The position numbers and the translations under genes are program-made. Shown here one piece after another: positions 45,726 to 57,884 of a stretch of DNA of 64,000 bases (position 1 is the stretch's first letter; every line of letters starts with the position of its first letter). Below the pieces are notes generated by a model. The model searched no databases. It was not told the origin of the DNA and saw nothing but the letters and a program-made list of their open reading frames with translations. Source of the DNA: Antilocapra americana (Eukaryota; Chordata; Mammalia; Artiodactyla; Antilocapridae); the NCBI GenBank assembly GCA_007570785.1, contig ML662465.1:4723902-4787901 (forward strand), written 5' to 3'.

Positions 45726-45809
45726 TAACAATGCTAGATGGAAATAAGTGACATTAAGAAAAATAGAGTCAGGGATAAAGAGTGAAGATGATGCCGTTTT
45801 TGACACACC

Positions 45810-46300
45810 AGTCAGCTTGGAGGTGATGTTCTAGCAAGCCTTCAGCAAGGAGGAGCTGTGCACACACTGACAGGAAGAGCATTCTGGGTAGAGGGAACTG
45901 CAGGGGCAAAGGACCCAGGACAGGAGCTTGCTGAGCGTGGTCACCGAATAGCCACGAAGCCAGTGTGGTCAGAGCAGCGGCCAAGGGGCAAGCAAGGGTC
46001 TGACAGCTCAACAGGGGACTAGGAGCCAGATCACTGGCCGCGCCAGCCCCATGAAGACAGAGGCATTTCAGCTCAGCTTGATGAGAAGTGCCTGGAGAAT
46101 TCTGAGCACTGAGGAGGCAGGCTCTGACTTCGGTTTAAGCAACATCATTGGGACTGTGTCCAAAACAGACTGATGGGTAGAAAGGGGGAAAGGTGGAAGC
46201 AGTGAGACCAATCAGGAGGATGCTGCAATAATCCAGGCAAGAGAAGGTGGTGGCCTGGAGGAAGGTGACAGTGGGGAAGATGGAAAGATGCTTTTGACTG
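45810..46300 (+). repeat. L2 LINE fragment
   Basis: aggtgatgttctagcaagcc, gaagagcattctgggtagag and gatgctgcaataatccaggc are L2 phrases in order. Confidence 0.65.
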
Positions 46301-46949
46301 GGGAGGGGGTCTACTTTGAATTGCGAGTTGATAAGATCTGCTGATGGATTGGTCGTGGGGTATGAGAAGACTTGTGGTCGGAGCCACTTGGCGAATGGGT
46401 GACACTTGGGGTAACGCATGTTTGGTAAAAGAAAATAGAGACTTGGTTTCATTCATGGTAAGTTGGAGAATCCAGTGGAGATGTCAAAGGTCAGACAGGA
46501 GTCCTCTCACTGGGACCGGAAAGGAGTGGGCACTAGACTGATGGTGGAGGCAGTGGGGAGGGTAGAAGATGGTTGCGATCATCCAGAGGAGAGAGAGATG
46601 GTGGACAGGGGCGTGGAAGAAGAGGGAGCAGAAGGGATGGAGCTGGAAAAAACAAAGAGATATCAGCGGCAGGGACTGGAGGAGTGGGATGGCATATTAC
46701 AAAGCAGCCCTGTGGGTGATTCTGGGTGTTGGGACCCCAACCAGCCAGCACAGGAAGCTGAGACACAGAGAATCTTCAGGGACCATTTTTCTTATAAAAA
46801 AAAAACAAAAAAACAACCAAACCCATCCCTTTCCCATCCACACCAGAAGGCTGTTGCTTTGCTGGGGCCTCCCCAGAGGCTGTGATGGGAGACACAGAAA
46901 CAGCTTCTGGCAGCTCTGCAGCCTCCTCTCCCATCACTCCCCCCACAGC

Positions 46950-47460
46950 CTGGAGAACAATGAAATCTTTAAGTGAGATAGCAGAGAGGAGATGCAGGAA
47001 CAGGGGTTAACCAAGGGGGCACAATACAGCGGGAGCGTGATTTCCCTGCTAATAAGCAGCTTACGAGCCTGGCAGATCACAGCCTCCCTAAGTGTTTCCG
47101 TGTTTTTCAAATGGAGCTGTCACTGCCCATTAGCTTCAGGAGCGCTCCCTAAATGGAGACGTCAGCCCTTGGGAGGCACAGCCGATCAGCTCTGCGCCTG
47201 CTGTGTCCTTGGAGAATGGGCAGCTCCGGGCTGGGATCTAATTACAAACGCAGCGTGGACCACACCTGCTTCTCTGGCTGGGGACGCTTCAGCCTCACTC
47301 AGAAGAAAACTCAACCCCCTTGTCATCACTGGGGCTCCTGGAACAGGAACGGGGCAAAGGTGGGGGCGGCAAAGCCAACTAGGTTATTTAAAGTCACACG
47401 GAACCTCTTCTATGGTTGGAGAGCGGAGTGAGGATCGTGATGTGTTCACTTGAGCCCCCA
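46950..47460. other. Repeat-poor intronic segment, possible conserved non-coding element
   Basis: About 500 nt lack any repeat I can name and contain several homeodomain-like TAAT/ATTA cores (ctgctaataagcagc, cccattagcttcagg, gatctaattacaaacg). Nothing proves function. The open frames across it have no domain. Confidence 0.3.
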
Positions 47461-47599
47461 AATTTAAGAGCCAAGACCACTAGAAAATTTTATCTGTGTG
47501 TTACACGTGAGCTCTTTTTCCCCCCCTCTTTTTCTTCACTTCCTTCTAATTTCTGTCTCGTTGTGTTAATAACAGCTCCAAGTCTAGCTGTCAAATGTG

Positions 47600-48005
47600 G
47601 AGTTGGCTCAGTCACAGCAACCACAGGGATCTTTCAAAGACGCCAACCTGGATATGTCACTTTCCTGCTCTTGTCTGTGGTGGCTCCCCATGGCCCAAAG
47701 CCACACTCCTCAGCATGCTTATAGGCTGTTTAGGACCCAGCGCTGGTCACCTGACCAACAGCCCCTTCACTGCCCAAGTTCCCCTGGTCCAGCTCCCACC
47801 CCCAACACACCCTCCAGCTGTGCTGAAATCCTCCCAGTTCCTGGAACGCTCATGCACGCTCACCTCCAAGCCTGAGCACAAGCTGTCTCCTCCACCAGGA
47901 AGCCTTGCCTCCCACCCTGTTCCCTGTCATTGCCTACACATCCTCTGTCTCCAGTCACTTCCTCCAGGAGCTCTTCCTGGAGCCCTCCTCTATACACCTG
48001 GGTTT
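47600..48005 (+). repeat. L2 3' end
   Basis: ggctccccatggcccaaag, gctcatgcacgctcacctc and caccaggaagccttgcctc follow the C-rich L2 3' region. The 149-codon frame here is L2 sequence. Confidence 0.65.
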
Positions 48006-48025
48006 AGCCCATCGAAATACAGGAA

Positions 48026-48108
48026 GGGACTCCCCTGGTGGTGAAGGGGTTAAGACCCCACGCTGCCATCCCTGGTCAGGGAACTAAGATCCCACATTCT
48101 GAGGTTCA
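48026..48108 (+). mobile_element. CHR-type SINE fragment
   Basis: gggactcccctggtggtga and ccctggtcagggaactaaga. Confidence 0.82.
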
Positions 48109-48515
48109 AGAGACAGAGTATTCATCAAAGAGTTGTTAGAGGGGAGAAAAAAAATGCTTTTTAAATCAACTCTTGACCAGTAGGGAAAAGAGTTGAATAA
48201 ATAATGATATACCTATTTTTATGTATAATCATGCAAAACACTTTTAAAATAAGATGTAGAAGAATCTCAAATAACAGTTGTATATAATTAATAACAGCAT
48301 GTACAATATGTTCCCATTTTATAAATTATAGACATAAATGTGTACATACTACCTGCATGTGTATTATACATGTGCTTGTAGAGATTGGGAGAGTTACAGA
48401 CTGTTTGATTTTTCTATCTTTTATGCTCACTGTATTTCTGAAAATTTAAATAACAGTCAAGTAGTATTATTAATAGGTATCTTTTTAAAGATTTTTTTTT
48501 ATGTGGACCATTTTT

Positions 48516-48675
48516 TTAAAGTCTTTATTGAATTTGCTACAATACTGCTTCTGCTTCATGTTTTGATTCTTTGGCCATGAGGCATGTGGGACCTTAACCC
48601 CCAGACCAGGGATCAAACCATATCCTCTCTGTTAGAAGGCAAAGTCTTAACCACTGGACTGCCAGGGAAGTCCCT
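48516..48675 (-). mobile_element. CHR-type SINE, minus orientation
   Basis: Plus strand shows ggcatgtgggaccttaac, ccagaccagggatcaaacc and actggactgccagggaagtc. Confidence 0.85.
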
Positions 48676-48889
48676 ACAAAGCCTATTTTAAATGAGGGAG
48701 CTATTGCAGTAGAAAACAGGGGAAAAATAGAAATAAAGGGAATGGAAATATTTAACCACATTGTTAAAATCTGCCTGGTGCTGTTTAATGAGCTTCATGT
48801 TAGTTAAAAACCCTAAGATTTCCCTAATAGCTGCCCTAGTGTGTAGTTTGGTGCTAAGGGAATGAAGACGAAGGCTAATATTTAGCTTA

Positions 48890-49215
48890 TCTAAATGGGA
48901 ATCTTCCCTCTACTGATGTGCTGGGTACCAGAAATAAGAAATAAGACGTCCCTGTCCTTGTCATCGTGGAGCTTATAGTCCAGCAGAGGAGATGGACGCA
49001 CACATGGACAGCATGGTGCCGTGTGACACGTGCTGCCGCTGAGTACAGAGGTGAGGAACCTGAGAAGACTAGCTCAGGGAGAAAGAAGAAAGTCCAGGGA
49101 GACTTTCTGGAGGAGGTGACATCTAAGCTGAGTGGGATCAAAAAGAAAGATATTGCTTCTTTGGAGGAAGGAAGGAAAGAGCCCAGGGAAGAAACAGAAG
49201 TGAAAAGAGATCAGA
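48890..49215 (+). repeat. L2-type fragment
   Basis: cgtggagcttatagtccagc, then gactttctggaggaggtgac and catctaagctgagtgg are L2 phrases. Confidence 0.6.
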
Positions 49216-49824
49216 GACAGAAGAAGATGCTAGAGAATAGGATAAGGATCTGCCCCATACTTCTCGCTGCTTAACCAGGTTTGACAATGTGAGGCCAGTG
49301 GCACAGGGGAGCTTCCTGCCCAGCTTCCGTCAAGATGTCAGGGCATCTTCAGGAACTAAGCCTAGGTCATGATAAAAAGATACCCAAGCATATAGTCTGA
49401 GTAAAAGACAAAGGAGTCTCTTTTTTAAAATGTGCAAATTCAATGAAATTTGGGATCCTTTTTATGCTCTATGGTTCTCTGCAGCAGGAGAACGCAGGAG
49501 GGTCCCACCCAGTGAGGAGCAGCCAGCCACGGACAGAGCCGCACACACATTTGATCATTTTTAAAAGCTGTCTGTAGACCAAGGTTTTTCTCTCGAGCAG
49601 AGTCAGACAACATTCCAAATGGTCTGGCCTTTGGCAAAGAAGGAAAGATTAAAGCCTCCTTTTCTGATAATGAAGGTCCCTTACTATTCCAAACAAGGGA
49701 ATATTTGGTTTCTGTGTCTATTTAGGAAGAAGTTGGCAAGAGAGAGGTCTTTTGTGCTGGGTAGCAAGTTTGATTTTTTAACAAATTTTCATTTAAAAAA
49801 CATGCAATGTTTGTTTTCCTCAGT

Positions 49825-50020
49825 CTCAATTTAAATGCTACCTCCTCAGAAAAGTGATTCCAGTTCACTTCCAAGTAAAGGAGCTCCCTCTTTTCTCCTC
49901 TTCCTGTTATTCTCTCTCAGAACAACTGGTTCATTTCTTCCATAGGAAATAAAATGTGTGAATATCCAGATCTACATGTTTATTTCTTTGCATATCTGGC
50001 ATTGTCTATAGTCTCATCTA
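49825..50020 (+). repeat. L2 3' fragment
   Basis: tcaatttaaatgctacctcc, aagtgattccagttcacttc and ttctttgcatatctggcattg. Confidence 0.55.
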
Positions 50021-50073
50021 GATTGTATGAGTTACTGTATGAGTTTACAATCTTGATGGGAATATAGATGATG

Positions 50074-50198
50074 ACATGGCAACCCACTCCAAAATTCTTG
50101 CCTGGAGAATCCCATGGATGGGGGAGCCTGGTGGGTGACAGTCTATAGGGTTGCAAAGAGTTGGACATGATGGAAGCTACTTAGCATGCACACACATG
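50074..50198 (+). mobile_element. BOV-A-type SINE fragment
   Basis: atggcaacccactccaaaat through ttggacatgatggaagct; the tRNA-like head is absent. Confidence 0.87.
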
Positions 50199-50289
50199 AG
50201 AGCTGAAGCCACATCTGATTGGCCCACACCTGAATTTCCAGATCCTAATGCTGAACTGGCACTGAGTGCTGTTCAATGGATAAATGCTA

Positions 50290-50460
50290 GTATATATGAA
50301 GTGCTTATTATTAGCCAGATACTGTATAAGTTATTTACAAGCATGATCTCATTTAACCCAACAGGTCTATGAAGTCTGCTCTACAATAAGCAGCAGATAT
50401 ACAGCTTAACTGACCAGGATTTGCACTCAGATCTGACAACTGATCCATTTATGCAGAAAC
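50290..50460 (+). repeat. MIR SINE
   Basis: gtgcttattattagccaga, gatctcatttaacccaac and ttgcactcagatctgac. Confidence 0.65.
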
Positions 50461-50809
50461 AAACAACTTGTTCACAGGGGCCAAGAGAAAGAAACAACAA
50501 AGTCCTCTATAATTCTACCACCCCAATACCTTCATTATGTTAACATTTTGGTCTGTGTCCTGGATGGCTGGATGAACTGATCGATGAACGCTTTTTACTC
50601 TCTAAAAAATGTAGAATAATCACTTTACTCTTTAAGCAGCTTTTTAAAACTAGATGAAATATACTCTAAACGCTTCCCCATGTCAATAAAGTATCATATT
50701 GTTCTTATCTATCCTTTAAAATTCATCCTAAACCTAAGTTGCTGCTGGCTTCAAATAAACTAGCCCTCAAACAGTAATTGTCCCTTTTATTTGCCTATGT
50801 TTTTATAGC

Positions 50810-50975
50810 CTTGATCCTCACACATCCATAAGATAGGCCGGAAAGATTATCTCCACTTAACAGAAAATTTGAAAAGTTAACAACTTGGTCAGGGTCATAC
50901 AAGGTCAACGAGGAGAACCAAGATTCAGAGTCTGGTCTGCTGGATTCCAGAGACCACAGGGTGTCAGTGATATCT
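50810..50975 (+). repeat. MIR SINE
   Basis: gattatctccacttaacag, ggtcagggtcatacaagg and gattcagagtctggtctgc. Confidence 0.65.
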
Positions 50976-51239
50976 CACTGCCTTGCAAATTGCATCTGAT
51001 CATGTGACATGGACTTAGAAGTTAAGTTGAAAAAAAAAAAAGTTAGGTTGACCAAGGTAATAATCTTACCATCAATCTGCAGATAATCTACAAGCAAGTT
51101 ATCTAAATTCCCTTGGCCAGGTTTCCTGTTTTGTCAAATGGATCTATCTTGCAGGGTGTGGTGAGAACGATCTGACAAAATGCACATAAAAAAATCTGAC
51201 ATGGTAGCTGCAGTTGAGTTGTGACTCAGCCAGTCCCAT

Positions 51240-51897
51240 CCAGTGAGCTAGTCTGACGGGGGTGGCTGTACTCTGGCAACAGAGGGTCCTACAGACCCTG
51301 CCACACCCCAACCCATCCTAAGGAAGTGGGAGGTAGATGAGCCCCTGGGCTGGACCGTTGGAGTTTGTCCAGCAGAGTAAATTGGAAATCTGTTTTCCCT
51401 AGACACACTGAGGACAAAGTGGCAGGAGCTGAGCTCTGCTGGAGCAAAGAGATAATACAACCAAAAGGAGGGGGTGCCATCCCATAATAGGTGCTGTCAA
51501 ACTTCCCACAGGCCTTTGTGCTGGAATCCATCTTGGCCAAAACCTGTGCAAGCATACTGGGGAGGGCCCTAGGCCAAGTTAGGTGTGGAAAAGAAATAAG
51601 ATAGCCAGCCAAAGGTAAACAAAGACCCGGAAGAACGGCCCTGTATAATGACTTAACTGCCTCTTTACCAGGGCGCCTCTCCATTAGGGAAGACGCCCAC
51701 AGCCTCCCGGGTGGGTCTCTCTGCCTTGCTTCTCCTGTCTTAAATAAACAAACTGTTTCACTCTGTGCTCTCCCCCACATGACATGCTGTGTCTCTGATA
51801 ATAAACTTTGTACCTGCTTTTACAGCCTTTGCCTGTTTGAGAATTTCGTTTTTCCATGGGGACAAGGGCCAGGGGAAGTCTGTTCCAAGCCTCTAGC
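51240..51897 (+). repeat. LTR-like segment of an endogenous retrovirus, family not assigned
   Basis: The 3' part has LTR-like features: tcttaaataaacaaactg and ataataaactttgtacctg (two AATAAA-type signals about 60 nt apart), then ttgagaatttcgtttttcc. It is about 0.65 kb long without internal coding sequence, as in a solo LTR. Exact ends were not found and it could be another repeat class. Confidence 0.4.
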
Positions 51898-51988
51898 CCC
51901 TGGTGGTGGACTAGCACCTAGGATTCCTGGTTTCCATACAAGCCACCCAGGTTCAATTCCTGGGCAGGGAACTAAGATCTCTCTTCAA
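51898..51988 (+). mobile_element. CHR-type SINE fragment
   Basis: cacccaggttcaattcctg and gcagggaactaagatctc; the 5' end is diverged. Confidence 0.65.
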
Positions 51989-52439
51989 GAACGCTCATTC
52001 CTGTCTCTCTGAGATCACCAGAATATTACTGTTAACAGTTACAGGCACTTAATACACAAAAATCTGTCCCATCAAGGTTGGCAGAGTATTCGGGACGCTG
52101 CCAGGTGAAGTCGGGCCCTGGACTCCTAGTGAGAGACAGGGAAGAATATATGGAGCCAGGCACAAAAGGGAGACCTCCTGTCTCCCATCCAAGCCTCACT
52201 CCCTTGGAAAGACATTTCAAGCAGATTCACAAGCCACCTCTGAGTTGTTGTTTCTCATACCCTAATCGGAGGGCATTTTGTGATTGTTTTTAAGAAACTG
52301 TACTTGTGAATAAACAAGAAGTACACTTTGGATCTTTCCCTCTCTAGGTCATGGGCATGCCTTGGTCCTCCAAGCTCTACTGTCATCAGAAGTCTTCATG
52401 GGACTCTGCTCAATGTGATGGGGCAGCCTGGAGGGTAGT

Positions 52440-52583
52440 TTGGCGGAGAGCAGATACATGTATATGCATGGCTGAGTCCCTTCGCTGTCCACCTGAAACT
52501 ACCACAGTATTGTTTATCAGCTATACCCCAATACAAAATGCTTTTGGTGATTAAAAAAAAAATAAATACAACTTAAAAAAAAA
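52440..52583 (+). repeat. L1 3' tip
   Basis: acatgtatatgcatggctg, gtccacctgaaactaccac and cagctataccccaatacaa, then a broken poly(A). Confidence 0.82.
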
Positions 52584-52929
52584 GTCTCCATGAAGTCAGT
52601 TTCTCAACCAGGAATGGTTGTGGAAGTAGGAGGAAAGTCAGCCAGCTCAGGGCCACAAAAGCAAGGTAGTGCTGATGAAAAAACAAAACAAAACTCCACG
52701 ACGGATGGGAACAAAGCGAGGGGAACTGAAGAGAGCAGAGCACTGACAGCCTCCTGTGTGACGTGGAGGACCTCTCCAGAAGCTCACCCAGGATGCCGGT
52801 CACAGTGGATGGCCCTGGGAAGAAGAACGAAGGAGCCTAGTTAAGGGTCTACGGGGAGGTACTTACTTTCCCTGCATAGCTTTTGATGCTGCTGGAAGTT
52901 TTAAACTCTTTTCAGATTTTTTTCTTAAG

Positions 52930-53200
52930 GAAGGAAGATCAAAGTACCCTGTTTGATGAGGTCAAGAAAGAAAAGAGAAGTCTACGAGAGGAGGCAATTT
53001 TGAGGTCACTGCTGATTCAGTGAGAGAGATTTCAATAGAACGGTGGGGGCAGAAGCCAGATTGCACTGAACCATGGAAAGGACGGAAGGTAAAGAAGTGG
53101 AGGGAGCAAGAACTCCATCCAGCTTGTATGAAAAGATAGAGAAGTGGTAGAATGGAGAGATCCCGGTCTCGAGGGAAGAGATTTTTAGGATGAGAGACTT
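52930..53200 (+). repeat. L2-type fragment
   Basis: agatttcaatagaacggtg, gcagaagccagattgcactg and aaggtaaagaagtggagg. Confidence 0.5.
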
Positions 53201-53349
53201 TGCATGCTTCTGTGTTAAACAGAATGAATCAGAAAAGAGCCAGCGTGGGCATCTGCTTGGTTTGCAGGCACAGCGAGGAGCTTTATTTTTCTGGGAGAAC
53301 CCACTCCTTCCCCTTCGCAAGATGTCCACTTGAGACAGGGGCAGACCCA

Positions 53350-53700
53350 GTCCCTTGACAGGTGCCCTGGATCTGGCCAATCAGAACATTCTAGGCCCCG
53401 GGCACAGGGATTGCTTTAGAGGTGGACATATGACAGAACATCTTCCACAAGACTGAGTTCCAGGCTGCAGGAAATTTTAGAAAAAGGAAGCTCTCTTTCA
53501 GCAGGAATTGCAAAAATAATGGGACATAGCTCTGGAGCAGCTATGTACCCAAGAAAAACTTTGGAGAATAAAGAAGTCAACAGAGAGGAAAGCAATCTTA
53601 AAGGATACAGAGAAATGGATTGCTTTTGACACGGTCCAGACTCTGGATCCAGTCACAACTAAATACTGTTAAGTCAGTTTGAATCGGGTTCCTATTTGCA
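53350..53700. repeat. Ancient interspersed repeat, same unassigned type as 21005-21560
   Basis: ctggccaatcagaacattc, ttaagtcagtttgaatcgg and cctatttgcaaccctagg. Confidence 0.4.
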
Positions 53701-54157
53701 ACCCTAGGAGTTCTGATTAACATATAGAGAAGCTGTGGACACAGACTGGCCAGAGCAGGCCTTGGGAGAATGCGGGTTCAGAGCAGAAGGGGGAACGTCT
53801 TCATGGGAGGCCCCTGTTTGTGGACACACAGAGGTAAGGAGGTCAAAGAGGTCAAGATGTCTGTGCAGGAGCAGGAAAGCCACCGACACAGGGGCACTCA
53901 CAAGCCTCCATTTCCCCCCAACTTATGAGATGGGGCTATCAGCTGAGACCAAGATGACCGGAACTTTAGTTGGGGGACCTTCAGGAAAGAGAAAGTTTGG
54001 GGACTTGCCCAGGGGACTCAGAGAGGGATTGATGGGGAAGGCTTAAGAGCCTGGTGAGATCAAAGCATCTACAATTGTGGAGGCTCAGAGGGGTCCAGTT
54101 ACTTGCCCACCTTCACTCAGCTGCTGAATTGCAAAGCTGATGTTTTGGTTTTGTTTG

Positions 54158-54280
54158 TTGGGTTTTTTTTTGGCTGCGCCGCATCATTTGCGGGATCTTA
54201 ATTCCCCAACCAGGAATGGAACCCAGGTCACAGCAGTGAAAGCGCTGAGTCCTAACCACCGGACACCAGGAGATTCCCAA
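54158..54280 (-). mobile_element. CHR-type SINE, minus orientation
   Basis: Plus strand shows ggctgcgccgcatcatttg, gatcttaattccccaacc and ctaaccaccggacaccagg. Confidence 0.82.
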
Positions 54281-54589
54281 GGCTGGTGTCTGAATCCTGG
54301 CTCTGCTGACTCTCTGTCCATATTCCTTCTGCTTGACCCAGTTTCCTTGGATCCATGGGCTCATCTCGAGTTCTCCCAACTTCTGGTCAACAGCTTTCTG
54401 GGGTACTGTGAAAAGCATTACAACCTGGGCAGTGTTGACAGCAGAACTGAGGAGCTAGACTTTACAGATATTCACCCAAAAGAGCCCATCCCCCAGGAAT
54501 GTATTTAAACTTGGGACTTGACCAAGAGTGGTTCAAATCTCACATCTGTGTAGCCGGGTTGGGAGATGAGAGAAGAAACATCACGGAAG

Positions 54590-54790
54590 CAAGAATATGG
54601 GTTTCAGAGGTAGACTGATAGGATTTCAAATTAAATTGGCTTGTGATCATGGGCAAGTTACTTAACATCTCTGAGCCTGTTTCCTTACCAGTACAGGGAG
54701 GGTAATAATAGCATCTATTTCAGGAGGTCATTGTGAAGGTGAAATGAGACGACTAAATTAGATAGTGTGCTCCACTTTCTAGTAAAATTG
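54590..54790 (+). repeat. MIR SINE
   Basis: gatcatgggcaagttacttaa (shortened), ctctgagcctgtttcctta and taatagcatctatttcagg. Confidence 0.8.
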
Positions 54791-54884
54791 AATAATTTCA
54801 TAAAATATGGCTGACCCATTTTATCGTTACTGTCATAAACAGTTGTTATTATTAAGGTCCTGCATGCATTCAATGGAGGGCTAG

Positions 54885-54985
54885 TTATCTTGTTCTGGTT
54901 CTGTCATAGTCCTCATGTAAGTCCCTTGGGCAATACTCGGCCTTTGCTTGCTCATCTACAGAATGGAGGGATTGAACTCCACTTC
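54885..54985 (+). repeat. MIR SINE fragment
   Basis: gtaagtcccttgggcaatac and gctcatctacagaatggag. Confidence 0.55.
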
Positions 54986-55789
54986 TAAAGTATTTTCAAT
55001 TTTTGATGGCTGTTATATTTCAATGGTCATGGCCAGATATATTCTAACAGCTTCGTGCTCTCTCCTAGCATGTGACCTTTCCACCTACCATTTCAATCAA
55101 ACCATTGGCTCCTCTGCCAGGGGACAGCTCAAAGTCATGCACCTGGCAAATGATTTAGAAACTTCATTTGGCCCAGGGACCTGTCAACTTGAACCATCTT
55201 TCAAAGGCAGTCCGGCTGAATCCGCAGCTTAAGTAGGTTCTCCATGGATGGATGGAAAGGGAGATAAAGAGATACACAGACGCTAGGCTGCCTGTCCTAA
55301 ACGACTCTTGGCTATTTGTTAGTCGGTGTAGGAAGGTCGCCTAATATTTTGATTAAGATCTCTGCAAACTCCACACTCTGAATAACCAAGAGAACAAACA
55401 GAACCGGGTGGGGAAACGTCTACTTCTTAATGAGCCTGTCCTGAGTGCCTCACTTCAGATGCTGCCATACCTCGCATCCAGGGGTTATTCAATGTCTGCT
55501 GTCTTTGTCAGCCTCGAAATCAACGCCTTAAGGAACGAGTGAGATTTGCATCTTTTAAAAATCCTGCCAGAAAATTGTAAAAGGTGTGAATATGCTACTT
55601 GTTTGTTGCAATATTTTAAAATAAATTTTAATTCATTTGAACTGTAGGAATACTTAGTCTTCTTCTATGATGTAACGGACACCATTAGATGCTGTTATCC
55701 TGGTTCTCTCCCATCAGTCCGATTACAGACCTTATTAAGAGGGGCACCAGGTGCTTCGAATAATCTTTCCAAGATACTGGGCAGGTGGA

Positions 55790-55965
55790 ATCCATGGTTC
55801 CACCTCCTAGCTGCTGGACCTTGAGCAGATGTCCTAACCTTTCCAAGCTTCATGCCCTCATATCTGCAATACGGTGACAATGTCACCTACCTCATAGGGT
55901 TGTGAGAGTTAAATGAGGTAATGCCTGGAAGGCCCTGAACACAGTTGCCTGGCTCTGCTGGAAGA
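55790..55965 (+). repeat. MIR SINE
   Basis: gctgctggaccttgagcag, aacctttccaagcttcatgc and ctacctcatagggttgtgag. Confidence 0.8.
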
Positions 55966-57184
55966 GCTCGATGTTGTTTCTAGTGTATCTGAATAGTACA
56001 GCTTTTATAAAAAAGTATTTTAAATCCTAATATTCAAAAAGGTATTATTCTCTTTAACATTTGGTACCTTGGGGGAGCTAAGTTCTATTCTTAAATAAAT
56101 CATATTAAGTAAAAGTTAGCTCCCTTTCTTAAGCCTTGAATTTGGAGTTTTAATAGCAAACATACAAAGGTTATGCTTTGTGGCTTCAATTCAGAAATGT
56201 CAGCACATCAAACACACGTTCAGATACACACACAGAGACACTTACTCACACCGTGTAAAGGGCAATTGGCTTTGGAGGGGAATGTCACATGAACAGAATT
56301 GCAGCTCATTAAGGCAGTGCTTGACGCTTTTGACCTCAGCTACATAAACAGTGTTTTCAGATGACAGGATTACTAAGAAACCAAGTCCTGTGAGCACAAC
56401 TGAGTCTCTGAAGCAGTTCGGCATTTAGACGTCCAAAAGATGTAAGTAATGGTATGTGATCCAGTAAGTAATCTACGTGGTATTTTGGAAACAATATTAA
56501 ATGAAAGGCTCGATAAAATACAACGGGGGATAAAGGGCTCTGTTGGGTTTTTCTGTTTGTTTTTTTTAGTTTTCAAGATTCCAAGACTTTCCAGATATGC
56601 AGATGCCTCAAAATTCTACAGGGCTTTACAAAAAGTGATGAGACCAGAGCAGAAATGATTGGCATCAGCCTGTTGTACGTGTGGGGTTGGAGTCTGAGAG
56701 CCTGACACCGAGGCTGGGAGGGAAGGAAGGAGGGGTGAACAGGCCAGTCATGTCTAGATAGTAACCAATGGCCAGCTGGGATGAAAGGATATAGGGAAAT
56801 GGTTCTTCTTAATGTCTATGTCCCGCCCAGGTGTACTCAACTCCTGCCCAGAGTGAACCAATGATCAGATATATCTTAGAACAAGAATCGAGCCAGTTTA
56901 CTAGTGGGCAAATGGCTGTACACACCCTAGTGATGAAGGCTCTCTGGACTGTAACAAAACAGGACATCCTTGTTGCCTTGTTGTTAATACTTCTCTCTCC
57001 TTCAATTTGCTGGATTGCCCGTTGGGTAAGTCGATCCAAGGGCTGCCTCAGTGGGGCGGCTGGAGCCTCGAGCCCAAGGTCGATGTCCCTTCCTTGTTTT
57101 CACAGTGAGCCCTACATGAGGTGTCATGGACACCAGTGGACTTCACTCGCTCAGGCATTTTGATTTAAAGACCTTATGCTAGCC

Positions 57185-57402
57185 TGGGCTTCTCTGGTAG
57201 CTCAAACAGTAAAGAATCTGCCTACAATGCAGGACACCTGGGTTTGATGCCTGGGTTGGGAAGACCCCCTGGAGAAGGAAATGGCAACCCACTCCAGTAT
57301 TCTTGCCAGGAGAATCCCATGGACAGAGCAGCCTGGCGGGCTACAGTCCATAGGGTCGCAGAGTCAGATACGACTGAGCGACTAACACACACACACGCTA
57401 GC
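57185..57402 (+). mobile_element. Bov-tA SINE, full length, low divergence
   Basis: From gggcttctctggtagctc to agatacgactgagcgacta, followed by a CA run. Confidence 0.93.
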
Positions 57403-57414
57403 CTCTCTTGCTAA

Positions 57415-57807
57415 CATCTGGGAGACTACAGCACCTCGTACTACAAATTCTCCAATAAAACATGCTCACCACAGAGCGGCCTCAATGCACCCTCCACTAA
57501 AGAACAGCCAAGTTCCAAGCTGGTCAACCAGTGGGAACTTTCGGTTACAGACCTGGGCACATGGAACTTCCCATATCACATCATTCACACAGACTCAGAG
57601 AAATATAATCCACTGGATGACCGCGCCCTGCTCTATGCCCTCAAGCTGGCCCGCTGGACTCCAGAAGCTTCCATGATGATCTACTTCATCAGTTCACCCT
57701 ACTTCTCACCAGACCCAACACTCAGCCATCACTCTATACCTGAGGGCAATTATGGAGGTAGTCCCGAGTCTTTTACATTCATTCCTCCATGCCCCTGGGG
57801 TAATTAC
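57415..57807 (+). other. Unexplained 131-codon open frame
   Basis: The frame is open from the TAA at 57412 to the TGA at 57808, with no early Met (first ATG at 57673). The translation has a mixed composition and contains SKLVNQWELSVTDLGTWNFP and RALLYALKLARWTPEA, but I recognise no domain. An AG (57476) and a GT (57757) could bound an exon. It lies on the strand opposite PRKCB. Most likely it is chance or part of an old element; it is listed because I cannot explain it as a known repeat. Confidence 0.2.
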
Positions 57808-57884
57808 TGAGCACCCAACAGGTGCCAGGAACTGGGGAGGGACTGGGGAAGCCAAGATGAACTCAGCTTGGAGGCTGTAACGTC

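Noticed and set aside
46569..46976. Overlapping 135-140 codon frames at 46.46-46.98 kb
   Set aside because: The two plus frames and a minus frame overlap each other in purine-rich sequence, with no domain and a low-complexity A tract inside; typical of chance frames.
47595..48044. 149-codon plus-strand frame rich in Pro and Ser
   Set aside because: The sequence follows an L2 3' end; C-rich L2 text gives low-stop frames.
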